A stretch of 64,000 nt of DNA, from assembly GCA_031216915.1 (NCBI GenBank), contig CM062296.1:662781838-662845837 (forward strand). The letters are read 5' to 3'. Of the stretch, positions 24,294 to 33,757 are shown piece after piece; the first letter of the stretch is position 1; every line of letters begins with the position of its first letter. A program made the position numbers and the translations under genes. Source of the DNA: Pictodentalium vernedei (Eukaryota; Mollusca; Scaphopoda; Dentaliida; Dentaliidae). Under the pieces are notes generated by a model. The model saw only the letters and a program-made list of their open reading frames with translations. It was not told the origin of the DNA and ran no database searches.

Positions 24294-24592
24294 CTTATGC
24301 AGCTAAATGGAAGGTCTTCTGTCGATGGTGTGCTGATCACTCTGTTGATTATGCCAATCCTTCAATTTCACAGATTGCGGAGTTTCTGGTATATCTGTTT
24401 GATTCTCGGGGTCTCCAGCCTGTTACCATCAAAGGTTACAATTCTATGCTTTCAGAGACTTTTTCTTATGTGGGGAAGCGTCGTATCGGCACTAATCCTT
24501 ACCTCTCCAAGCTTGTTCGGCACTTTTCTTTGAAAAGGCCTCGGACTTTGCAGCTTACTCCACGATGGAATCTTTCGTGGGTGCTGCTTTGC

Positions 24593-24634
<42 letters not shown>

Positions 24635-25297
24635 GGGGGGCGCCGTTCGAGCCTTTATCCCAGGTGGATATGCATTTTCTCACATATAAGATGGCTTTTC
24701 TGATGGCATTTGCTTCGGCCAGACGGGTTAGTGAGCTTCACGCCCTCTCGGTTAACCCGGCCTTTTTTAGGAGCTCTCCCAACAGTGTTACTTTTACCAC
24801 TGATTGCTCCTTTTTGGCTAAGAATCAGTTACCAGATACTACTCTTCCTCCTATCTGTATCAGGGCTCTTCCTTCTGTTGAGGGTACTCGCCCTTTGCTC
24901 TGTCCGGTCCGTGCTATTCGCATTTATCTTGATCGGACACGCTTCATACGGAAAGGCAGAAAACGTTTTTTTTCTGTCTCTCATTCCGGGTCGACAGAAG
25001 ATCTCTCCTCAATCCATTTCTCGATGGATTTGTCTTGCTATTCGTACGGCTTATAGTCGTTTAGCAGCTGGCGATTGTATTACCAATCGTATTTCTGCCC
25101 ACGAGGTGCAGGCACTGTCTACCTCTTGGGCTTATTCTAACTCCGTCAAGTTGTCGGATGTTATGCAGGCAGCCTACTGGAGAAATGCTTCTACTTTCTC
25201 CACCTTTTATTTGCGCCAGTTGCAGGAGCAGTCGGAGGACCTTTTTGCCCTGGGTCCTCTTTCTTCTGCTCAGGCTGTTGTCTGCCATAGCCATTAG
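24170..25297 (+). pseudogene. DIRS tyrosine recombinase, frame-broken
   Basis: Integrase of the element, acting on circular DNA copies. The N-terminal core-binding part (24220-24590: STGLAYAAKWKVFCRWC, ISQIAEFLVYLF, VTIKGYNSMLS) overlaps the 3' end of the RT/RNase H frame. The frame is then lost in a run of 39 G (24595-24633), located where relatives have only a short Leu-Gly-rich turn before APFEPL. The catalytic domain continues in another frame (FASARRVSELHALS, first Arg present) and shifts again near the T-run at 24966-24973. The end carries ISAHEVQALSTSWA and AYWRNASTFSTFYLR, with the Tyr at 25208-25210. The family motif H-x-x-R reads H-E-V-Q here (CAG at 25109-25111), so the second catalytic Arg is missing. 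Confidence 0.87.
24595..24633 (+). repeat. 39-bp G homopolymer inside the recombinase gene
   Basis: Uninterrupted G from 24595 to 24633, then A and six more G. It breaks the recombinase frame. Part of a window-wide set of G/C tracts. Confidence 0.95.
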
Positions 25298-25510
25298 GCT
25301 TCTTGAAGGTCAGTTTCATCCTTGTGCTGTTACTGCCCTTTTTCTGTCTGTGTGTCACACAGGCTCATATGTCTCTTTTCATTGTCCTTTACCAATGATT
25401 GCGACATGGTTGATAAGCCTCGGGACCTCTTCCTTCTACTTCACGGCTCCAGTGCACTGGGGTTATGTGGGGGTTGGTTATGCGATTCCCTCCAGCCTTT
25501 TGTCTATTCA

Positions 25511-25600
25511 GCCTGTAGTAAACAATTGTGAGTAGGTTGATAAGAAATCTAAATTTTATAGTAAATTTCCTTTCTTATTATACCTACCACAATTGTTTAC
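25511..25600 (+). repeat. DIRS internal complementary region
   Basis: First half GCCTGTAGTAAACAATTGTG, AGTAGGTTGATAAGAAATC is the reverse complement of the left end (19553-19590). Second half, to TACCACAATTGTTTAC, is the reverse complement of the right end (25910-25965). It is the template used to rebuild the termini during replication. Confidence 0.93.
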
Positions 25601-25671
25601 ATGGAGGCCCTCCCGTCTTCTTTACGGGTAAAGAATCTTTCCTCCCCACTGATCACATACCTCTAACGTTT

Positions 25672-25925
25672 ACGGATTCAAAAAGAATGAGTCTTTAGAG
25701 ATGGTATATGCGCACTGGCAACGGAAGTCGTGGAGTTGTACTTGGGAGAGAGCGTCCCGTACTGGGTCTGCGCCGGTTGCACTCGACCCAGTTTTGGCTT
25801 ATTTTTTATTGGTGCTTTTGCACCACTTTTCTTTCCCAACTTGCTTGGGAAAGACAAAAATAGAGAGTATTATATCCGAGTTAGGGACTTCCACTGTAGT
25901 GCAAGCCTGTAGTAAACAATTGTGG
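25672..25925 (-). repeat. DIRS right inverted terminal repeat
   Basis: Inverted copy of 19571-19823, from GGATTCAAAAAGAATGAGTC to GCAAGCCTGTAGTAAACAAT; a few substitutions and a 2-bp difference at the inner edge. Confidence 0.92.
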
Positions 25926-26294
25926 TAGGTATAATAAGAAAGAAAATTTATTATAAAATTTAGATGTTTGTGAGTTTGTAAGTCTGTTAGTTGTAGAGTT
26001 TTTCAGCAGGCTACAGCCCACAGTTATTTTGCAATCATTATCAAACTTCATATGCATGTTAAGGTTCATGCCTAGATGAGAAATTGTCATTATGGTCACG
26101 GTCAGCAGACCACAATGAATGCCACAGCAGCCATCTTGGATTTTTTCATCACAGGCTGCAGATTGCATTTATGCATCAATTTTTAAAAAAACTTGCCAGG
26201 GTGACACTTGGTATGATGAGTAGATGAGAGCATCTTATTTTGGTAATGTTGGCCAGCAATAATGGCTACCATAGCAGCCATCTTGGATTTCTTC

Positions 26295-27032
26295 AGATTT
26301 ATTTATTGGGGGCGGTGGGGGGGGGGGGGGGGGGTGGCTCAGTTGGTAGAGGTGCAGGCTGCAAGCTGAGAGGTCCTCGGTTCGAATCCCACCTGCGGCA
26401 ACTGCGTTGTGTCCTTGGGCAAGACACTTCACCCCCATTGCCCACGTGGGGGCACGGTGACGCTGTGCACTAAGGCGTACTGCACATCGATGGTGCACCT
26501 GTCTTCAACCAATGCTAACCCTGCTTTTATGGAGTTGGTATGTTGGGGAGCTGACAGTTGCTCGGTGGTTCTCTCCAGGTACTCCGGCTTCCTCCACCTG
26601 TAAAACTGTCATGGTCATGGTTAGCCATTGTGCAGAAATCTGTGACCTTAAACACCAATAAATAAATAAATATTTATTGAGGTTTAACAACACTTTTGAC
26701 AGCCAGGGTCACCTCATGTTGGGCAGTTTTCCAGGGGGAGGAAGCCAGAGTACCCAGAGAGAACCACTGAGCAATGGTGAGCAACTGTCAGACCTCCCCT
26801 CCCAACATACTAATTCTGCACAGTCAGGGTTAGCATTGGTTGAAGGCAAGTGCACCATCAACGTGTGGTATGTCTTATATGTCTTAGTACACAGTGCTCC
26901 CACATGGGCAATTGGGATTAAGTGCCTTGCCCAAGGACACAATGTAGTTACCCCTACCTAGAAGGGCTCAATCCAAGGACCTTTTGATTTGAAGTCTAGT
27001 GCCATGTTACCACTGAACCACTGCGCCCCCTT
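26295..27032 (-). mobile_element. tRNA-headed SINE, tail B, minus strand, with a nested SINE in its tail
   Basis: Read on the minus strand the head GGGGGCGCAGTGGTTCAGTG starts at 27032 and tail B (GTTGTTAAACCTCAATAA) ends near 26672. The target duplication GATTTCTTC at 26286-26294 and 27033-27041 encloses both this SINE and the plus-strand SINE 26309-26671, so the latter landed in its tail. Confidence 0.8.
26309..26671 (+). mobile_element. tRNA-headed SINE, tail A, with expanded G-run at 5' end
   Basis: Begins GGGGGCGGT, then 18 G (26317-26334), then TGGCTCAGTTGGTAGAGG (A box) and GGTTCGAATCCC (B box). The body matches 19009-19374, but the end is tail A (GTGACCTTAAACACCAATAA). The target duplication ATTTATTG lies at 26301-26308 and 26672-26679. 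Confidence 0.85.
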
Positions 27033-27738
27033 GATTTCTTCGAACAATATCAATAATTTGTTCAGCTTGGGCTACAGTCCACAGTTCTTTCCCAATCATC
27101 ACTTAATTTCATATGCATGTTCAGATCAATACCTACATCAGACGTTGTATTGTAGTAAGAGTCAGCCATCTGTAATGGCAACACAACACAACACAACAAC
27201 AGCCATCTTCAATTTTTTCAGCACAGGTAACACCTCACATTTATGCATTGATTTTTTTTTAATGACTTTGTGTGATGAGTTGATGCCACGGCAACCATCA
27301 TGAATTTATTCATACCCCCATGCAGTCATATTTATATATATCAATTTTCTTGAAAGTCTGCCATCTTCCTTAGTATGATGAGTAGAAGGGAACATGCTAT
27401 ATTGGTCACAGATGCCCTCACACAATGGCTGCCATCTTAGATTTGTTCAGCACCCCTCATCCATCACAGGCTGCATTTATGGACCTGTTTTCTTGAAACT
27501 TGGCAGGATGACAGTATGATGAGTAGAAGAGAATGTCATGTTTCTGTCATGGTAGGCTGCCTAGAATGGCTGCCATGTTTCATACAGTTTTATTTTTTAA
27601 GTTCTTCTGAGAGAAAACCAAAAGTCAATAATTATGACATAATCTACAAATGCAACATAATTGAGGTAATTATGAATTAATCTGATAAATGCAGCATAAA
27701 GTCAAGGTAAGCTACAGTGTCAATGACACTTTCATTGT

Positions 27739-28689
27739 GGGGGGGGGGGGGGGGGGGGGGGAATATTTTTTGGAGTGTCCAAGCATTTTTATTCTGGGTG
27801 TATCACAAACATCAAAATCATGAGTTGAGAAAATGTATGAAAGGTGGTGCCCCTTTATTGTTGAGGTGGTGGAGGTGGGGGTGTCTATACATTTTGAAAA
27901 ATATGACAATTGGAGATAATTTGATGCGCAAGAGAACATCAAGTGTGGTATTTCATCTGTAATTTCATTACCCGGGAGTTAATGCTCCATCCAGATCATA
28001 GAAATAAGGATTTTGGGAGGGACCCAGGCTTCCCCAGCCCCACCCCCCACCCCCTCTTCAAATTGTTATGCCAACACTTCTTACACCTCACAGTGTTCAG
28101 ATAACAGCTGCTAGCACTAAACCAGTCAAAGTTATTTGTGCTTCCGTTGTGGAAAGTCAATACTTCATGTTTTATTACCGATGAATAACGTCTCATCAGC
28201 TTGTTAATCTGCACTCACTAAAGCATGTAGCATGTGTTTGTTGTTAACATGCATCTAGTTGCAGGGAAATCAACACAGGAGTGCACTGAATATAAGAGGT
28301 TTGAAAATAACCATGTCTTCCAGTTGCAGCTTATTTGTAATCATGTTACAGTTCAACCTGCCAAGGTTGGTGTGACATCTGATAACTGTACATCTACCAT
28401 TTTAACACGTAAAGTCTCGAGTGTGCTTTTTATGAACCATGGAGCCCTCAGAATAGGTATTCCCTGCACAGTGAGAACGTTCGAGAAATATTTTGTATTA
28501 TCCTTGCAGTCATTTCAAGATGAATCTTGCCTGGCTATTCATAAAGCCCTTATATATTGAGGTAGAAGTGCTGTTATTCTGGAAATGAATTCCAGGGTAG
28601 TATGTTACACAATACGGTAATCAAACATTTTTTCAAAAGTGGTTTGTTTGCAGGCTGATCTCAAATTTTAAAGAGTTACCACTGCCTTA
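27739..28689. other. G-run then unassigned sequence
   Basis: 23 G at 27739-27761 directly follow a HINE 3' end. After that I see no gene or paired repeats; a small palindromic stretch of C at 28040-28055 is of low complexity. Confidence 0.4.
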
Positions 28690-28850
28690 ACCCCATAAAA
28701 CATAGCATACAGGGAACAGAAATTAACATATTCCCAATTATCACAATTCTTGTCTTATTTCATAATTCTTTCATAAACATTGAACATTATCCTTTTCATC
28801 AAACACAACACACAGACAAGTTAAGCTACAGTGTCATTGACACTTTCATT
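28690..28850 (+). mobile_element. HINE-B 3' end fragment
   Basis: CATACAGGGAACAGAAATTA, CTCATAAAC-type spacer, then AAGTTAAGCTACAGTGTCAT and TGACACTTTCATT. Same 3' end as 30278, 35305 and 46936; the 5' part is missing. Confidence 0.75.
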
Positions 28851-29450
28851 TTTATACCCCACGCAACGAAGTTGCTGGGGTATAATGTTTTTGACTGGTC
28901 CGTCCATCAGTCTGTCAGTCAGTCAGTCCTACTTGTTTTCCGGACTTTTTTTCTACACGCTTCCAGATATTGAGCTGATTTTTGGTATGTGAGTCTAACA
29001 TGGTGGCCTACAGATCAAGTTTGCATTTTGTTCCGCTCCACTGATTTTTACCGAAATTACGGCCCTTGGACTCTGAAAAATTAATCAAAATTACAGTTTT
29101 CCGGACTTTTTTTCTACACACTTCCAGATATTGAGCTGATTTTTGGTATGTGAGTCTAACATGGTGGCCTACAGATCAAGTTTGCATTTTGTTCCGCTCC
29201 ACTGATTTTTACCGAAATTACGGCCCTTGAACTTTGAAAAGTTCATCAAAATTACAGTTTTCCGGACTTTTTTCCTACACGCTTCCAGATATTGAGCTGA
29301 TTTTTGATATGTTAGTCTAACATGCTGGCCTACAGAACAAGTTTGGGTTTTGTTCCGCTCCACTGATTTTTACCAAAATTACGGCCCCATAGACTTTGAA
29401 AAGTTCATCAAAATTACAGTTTTTGCTCGAACAGTACAAGTGTTTAGTTC
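28851..29450 (+). mobile_element. HINE-E: tandem-core element with TATACCCC hairpin start
   Basis: The 5' end is a hairpin, TATACCCCACGCAACG against GTTGCTGGGGTATA, then GTCAGTCAGTCAGTCC. Three core units of about 162 bp follow (start TTTTCCGGACTTTTT at 28936, 29097, 29259; landmark TTCCGCTCCACTGATTTTTA). It begins directly after the TTTCATT end of the preceding element. The 3' end is uncertain. Confidence 0.7.
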
Positions 29451-29475
29451 GTGCAATTTTTAAAGGCCTGGTTTG

Positions 29476-29561
29476 GGAGGGTCATACTAGTTGTATTCAG
29501 TTAAATGATTAATTTGTTGAAGGTATTGTGGAGGCTCACTTGAAAAATGTTGGAAAACACC
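29476..29561 (+). repeat. Direct repeat flanking HINE-B copy, left
   Basis: AGTTGTATTCAGTTAAATGA ... GAAAAATGTTGGAAAACACC, about 90 bp, repeated at 30436-30525 with a few changes. The HINE-B at 29562-30278 lies between. Confidence 0.75.
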
Positions 29562-30278
29562 AATTTTTACCTTAACTTGACAAAGTCTAGATAAGCTATT
29601 GCCATCACGCGTACGGAAGTCTGTTAGTCTGGGAGTCTGTTCACATTTTCTTTTAGCACAGGCTACACCCTAGTTCTTGTCTGATCATCACGAAATTTCA
29701 TATGCAGGTTTGAGGTCATGTCTAGATGAGAACGTCCCCTTTTGGTTGTATTCACCATACCTCCAGTACAATTCTTGTCAACCATGATGGCTGCCCCAGC
29801 CCAAAACCTGAAAACCTTTAGCACAGTCTACAGGTCATATTTATGAAGGGATTTCATTGTAACTTTGTAGGATGACTCAGTATAATGTCTAGATGAGGAC
29901 GTCCCCTTTGGTTGGGATGGGTCAACCATGATGGCTACACAGGTCCAAAGCCCAAAAACCTCCACAGGCTGTATTTATGAAGGGATTTCATTGTAAGTTG
30001 ATAGAATGACTCATTTTGGAATAATTTCACTGTAACTTGGTAACTTTGGTTGACATACATTAATTGTGAAGGCCACATTAACCCACCCCGCACTTCTTTA
30101 GTACAGTTTACACCTCAAATTATTTTTATTGAAAACAGCATACAGCGAACAGAAGTTAACATAATCTCAGTTATCACAATTCTTGTTGTATTTAATAATC
30201 CTTTCATAAACATTGAATCCTTTTCATCAAACACAACCTACAATCAAGTTAAGCTACAGTTTCATTGACACTTTCATT
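29562..30278 (+). mobile_element. HINE-B, short copy
   Basis: The 5' end CCTTAACTTGACAAAGTC is followed by AAGTCTGTTAGTCTG and 3-4 core units (TTTCATTGTAACTT, GTCTAGATGAGAACGTCC). The 3' end is CAAGTTAAGCTACAGT, with TTTCATT at 30272-30278. The 3' hairpin has one mispairing (TTTCATTGACAC). Confidence 0.75.
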
Positions 30279-30435
30279 ATTATTTATTTGTCACAAATTG
30301 TCAGTGTTTGTCTCCAAAACGTAGCTTATTATGCCCATTGGAACAAGTTCATCAAGCTCATTCCATTCACAGTTCAAAAGCAGTGTTTGGAAGTAAAAAA
30401 TTCAAATTTTTAGTTGAGCCAAAAAAATTGGAAGA

Positions 30436-30525
30436 GTCATGCCAGTTGTATTCAGTTAAATGATTAATTTGTTGAAGGTGCTGTGGAGGATCACTTGAAA
30501 AATGTTGGAAAACACCAATTTTTCA
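30436..30525 (+). repeat. Direct repeat flanking HINE-B copy, right
   Basis: Second copy of the 29476-29561 sequence; it continues into unrelated sequence after CACCAATTTTTC. Confidence 0.75.
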
Positions 30526-30654
30526 GAGCAATATGAAAGCGGCAGTTTGTGTCTGTGGGTGCGAAATATCTGTACTGAGTATGTTTACAGTTTGTTCATT
30601 TGTTAATTGGAGTTCCCCGACACTTTTACCAACCAGACAGCTAGAGTCGTATCG

Positions 30655-31110
30655 AGTCTGCACAGTTTTACAAGTGGAGGAAGCCAGAGCACTTGGAGAG
30701 AACATCATAGCATTGGCAAGTAACTGTCAGGCTCTCCAACTTACTAACCCCCCTCCCACCCCCCCCCCCCCCATGGGAACCCCAGGAAGTGAAGCAGTGC
30801 TTGTTTACTGTGGTAAACAAGCTCTTTTTCACTGGTAAAATAGGACCCAGTCACTAATGCTTGGGTGCGAGTCCTCTAAAATAGGCAACATGGGTATAAA
30901 CGATTGACTGACCTTGACTTTATCTCCATGTTGTGGTCATGATTAGCTATTGTGCAAAAGTATGTGACCTTAAACATCAATAAATAAATAAATACTAACC
31001 CGTCCCAAGCAGGGTTGGTGTCAGTTGACAGGAAGTGTACAATCACTGTGCCTAATGCCTTAGTTACACACTGCCACCATGTTCACTCACATAGGCAATT
31101 AGTATGCCTA
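30655..31110 (-). mobile_element. SINE body, minus strand, split by a tail-A retroposon
   Basis: 30655-30750 (GTGGAGGAAGCCAGAGCACT ... CTCCAACTTACTAACCC) and 30993-31110 (TACTAACCCGTCCCAAGCAG ... CATAGGCAATTAGTATGCC) are consecutive parts of the reversed SINE body. Confidence 0.75.
30751..30992 (+). mobile_element. Tail-A retroposon inserted in a SINE
   Basis: Starts with a C-rich lead and CATGGGAACCCCAGGAAGTG, ends CTTAAACATCAATAAATAAA. The target duplication TACTAACCC lies at 30742-30750 and 30993-31001. Confidence 0.85.
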
Positions 31111-31549
31111 CAGCACCAATGGACCAAGAAATCTCAACAGCATGCAAAAAGATGGGTGCATATGTTTTTGAAGCAAACATTTCAACAACAAAAAATGGTT
31201 TTGCAGTATCTATGCATATAGCTGGGAAGATTTTAGCCATTTCACAGTAACAGTCCTGGGCAAACTGGATGAATGATCATATCCTTTGCTTGTCGCTCAC
31301 CAAAAAGAATTAAGGTATCTGATTTTATGTTCTTTAGACTTTGACAAATAGCAGTTTAAATACTGGAACTACGTTTATTTTTCATTTGTTAAGTCTTGAT
31401 CCACATTATGATTATAATATTAAAAACAAAATGTTCCTTGAGCTTTCTAAAGATATGGATCCACATTATGATGATAATGTTAAAAACAAAATGTTCCTTG
31501 AGTTTTCTAAAGATATGGAATCACATTATGATGATAATACAGTCAAACC

Positions 31550-32250
31550 CTGTTAATTGAATAGCCACTTTGCCAATGAAAATAAAATTAACAGGGATTG
31601 TGTCACTTTCCTGTATTTTAGAGATAAACTTAACATTTATTCTATTATATCTTGTTTGACAGAGCTCCATGAGCTCTGTCAAACAAGATATAATAGATTA
31701 AATGCCTGTATTGGATGTACTGAGGCCAAATAGGTCTATAAACAAAGGAAAACTTGGGGGGGGGGGGGGGGGAGTCATTAATTTCACGGCAGGTTGCAAG
31801 ATTTTTTACTCTATAACCTATATTCAATTAATGGGAGTGCAGTGGCATTGTGGTAACCGGTTCTAGTCAGATCACAGAAGTTAAGCAACATCGAGCCCAT
31901 TTAGTCCTTGGATGGGTGACCGTCTGAGCGATCGATTCAGACTCCCGCGTTGTGTCCTTGGCCAAGGCACTTAACCCTGATTGTCCACATGGGGGCATAA
32001 TGATGCTGTATACTAAGGTGTACTGCACGTGGATGGTGTTCATGTCTTCAACAAATCTAACCCTGCCTGTGCTGCAGTGCAGAGTTAAATTGTTGGGGAG
32101 CTGGCAGCTGCTCGGTGGTTCTCTCTGGGTACTCTGGCTTCCTCCACCCATAAAACTGTCACCGGCACAGTATGACCTTGGCTGTTAAAGTTTCGTTAAA
32201 CCTTAATTAATTATTCAGTTAAGAGATATACAATTAAGTGGGCTCAACTG
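31550..32250. mobile_element. pogo/Tigger-like MITE with TA flanks, containing a 5S SINE
   Basis: Ends CAGTCAAACCCTGTTAATTG and CAATTAAGTGGGCTCAACTG between TA dinucleotides (31548-31549, 32251-32252). An internal hairpin CTTGTTTGACAGAGCTC/GAGCTCTGTCAAACAAG lies near 31650-31690, and 17 G at 31756-31772. The second copy is 58378-59580. Confidence 0.78.
31836..32212 (+). mobile_element. 5S rRNA-headed SINE, tail B
   Basis: Head AGATCACAGAAGTTAAGCAA and TTGGATGGGTGACCG, body GTTGTGTCCTTGGCCAAGGC, tail TGACCTTGGCTGTTAAAG and GTTAAACC. It sits inside the MITE 31550-32250, so it is the younger insertion. Confidence 0.87.
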
Positions 32251-32355
32251 TATTAAAAAAAATATGTTCCTTGAGTTGTCTAAAGATATGGATCCACATT
32301 ATGATGATATTATTAAAAACAAAATGTTCCTTGAGTGTTCTGAAGATATGGTATG

Positions 32356-33169
32356 ATGAAACACACTGTTAGAAGGGGCCCTCTGAGCCTTTCCAACAGA
32401 GCATTACATCTTCATCACAGCATAATAGATGCCAGTGGATACCAATGCCAAATCTCCCACCTATCCCACTGTATAAAAATAAGAACCTGATTAAGTTGTC
32501 TTTAAACATGAGAAAATCTTCCTTTCCTATCCTACACCTTTTCCTTTAGGTTGGATGAGAGGATAATGTCCAAGTATTTTATTTTCATGTTTCAGCATTA
32601 GTAAAATGTCTCCAGACTAAATTAATTGAGCCACAAGGTTTGTTGCTGATGTATCTGGATGAAACATGCTGTAGCTTCATTAGATTTTTAAGAGGAATAC
32701 CGGTAGAAATTGGGTAAAAGTAGAAGTTATAGCCACAGCATTCATTTAAACGGTACAGTGGGCCCCTTTTAATTGGATATTGCCTTGTGGAATCCTCCTC
32801 CTCTCAACTACATATAATTTTCAAACATCAAATCATTTAACATTCTTTCTGTACAAGTTTGTCCTTTTAATTACATATGGTTTATACAGTATAAACATTA
32901 AACCATTCACCATTCCTTCTGTACAAGTTTGTCCTTTTAATTACAAATGGGTTATACAGTAAATCTCTGTTACTTGAATAAAAGCTAGTGATTTTTTTTT
33001 TAAATTCTGCTAACAACCCTCAAATTCTCAAACATTTCAGACCTACTTGGTATAAAAAAATTTATTATATGCTAAATGATAGATTATCAAAAAAATTGCG
33101 GAAAGATAGAAATCGTATCCCCCACTGTGAAGATACAGAAATTTTCACTTTCATGGTATCAATCAAAAT
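32356..33169. other. Unassigned stretch
   Basis: A short direct repeat (TTCTGTACAAGTTTGTCC with TTTTAATTACA near 32846 and 32917) is the only structure seen. Confidence 0.4.
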
Positions 33170-33345
33170 GGTGGCTTTCAAAGCAACACTTCAAGGTGAA
33201 TATGAGTCAAATTATCACTGGAAATGATCAATTTGTTCTAAAAACATACAATGAAAAAAGAAAATCTAGTGTTTTTCAGTGGATTCCAATCATTTCCAGC
33301 AGTTATTCAACATATATTCACCTTGAATTGATGCTTGAAACCTGC
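33170..33345. repeat. Foldback repeat
   Basis: CACTTCAAGGTGAATATGAG and TCACTGGAAATGAT pair with ATCATTTCCAGCAG and ATATTCACCTTGAATTG; the arms are diverged. Confidence 0.6.
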
Positions 33346-33547
33346 CAGCTGAATCAGATCGCAAGACACTACCTGTTTGATCAAATCACTTCCGCATATC
33401 AATGCACATCAGTTGTTTACATTCATGCATCAATTCAAGGTTTAAACGAGTGGAGTTATCGATAGGAATGGTCAGATTCTTATAAAAAGTAAATAATAAA
33501 AAGAAAATGTAGTGCTTTTGAGTGGATACTGACAATTATCTCACTCA

Positions 33548-33616
33548 TGACCAAGACAAATGGTTATTTTTGCTTGCGCAAGTGCTTGCAAAAAATAATC
33601 ATTTGTCTCGGTCACT
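33548..33616. repeat. Hairpin
   Basis: GACCAAGACAAATGGTTATT pairs with AATAATCATTTGTCTCGGTC around TTGCTTGCGCAAGTGCTTGC. Confidence 0.8.
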
Positions 33617-33757
33617 CATGGAATTCAGTTTAAAAAATGTCCATATCCAGTACAGGATTTTCCATTAGTTCCTTGAATTCTGCACCCCAGATAACATGTA
33701 GCCAATTAATGCTGTGGCTTTTTACAGCCTTAGTTATATCTGATATGGCTGTTACCA

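Larger units (their letters stand above)
19553..25965 (+). mobile_element. DIRS-type tyrosine-recombinase retrotransposon
   Basis: A 6.4-kb element with all structural hallmarks of DIRS elements: inverted terminal repeats of about 250 bp, gag, RT/RNase H, a tyrosine recombinase, and an internal complementary region (25511-25600) that contains the joined complements of the two outer ends. Comparing that region with both termini fixes the ends at the trinucleotide GAT (19553-19555 and 25963-25965). This agrees with integration by recombination at a 3-bp core rather than by staggered cutting. The coding frames carry several shifts, so this copy is probably inactive. It sits inside a HINE-B element whose sequence continues on both sides. 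Confidence 0.92.
19500..27738 (+). mobile_element. HINE-B element interrupted by a DIRS element and two SINEs
   Basis: Left piece 19500-19552 (AAGTCAAAGTTAGCTTATGC, ATGATGTGTGCG) and right piece 25966-27738 (GTTTGTGAGTTTGTAAGTCT, then CAGGCTACAGCCCACAGTT) join into the same order as the 5' end of the HINE-B at 43348. The 3' end AAGCTACAGTGTCAATGACACTTTCATT (arms GTGTCA/TGACAC) closes at 27738. Within the right piece SINEs occupy 26295-27032. Confidence 0.7.
31398..32350 (+). repeat. 60-bp tandem repeat open as a 20-codon unit, split by a MITE
   Basis: GATCCACATTATGAT recurs at 31398, 31458 and 31518 (period exactly 60) and resumes at 32291 after the MITE 31550-32250. One frame is open through all units and reads DPHYDDNVKNKMFLEFSKDM with conservative changes; after the MITE it ends at a stop near 32355. 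It may be a piece of a repetitive coding exon or simply a minisatellite that happens to be open. Confidence 0.65.

Noticed and set aside
27717..27962. Gly-rich open frame
   Set aside because: Created by the 23-G tract.
31821..32222. Target duplication TATTCAATTAA/TATTCAGTTAA around the 5S SINE
   Set aside because: The sister MITE at 59520-59560 already has both sequences without the SINE, so they are not a duplication made by the insertion.
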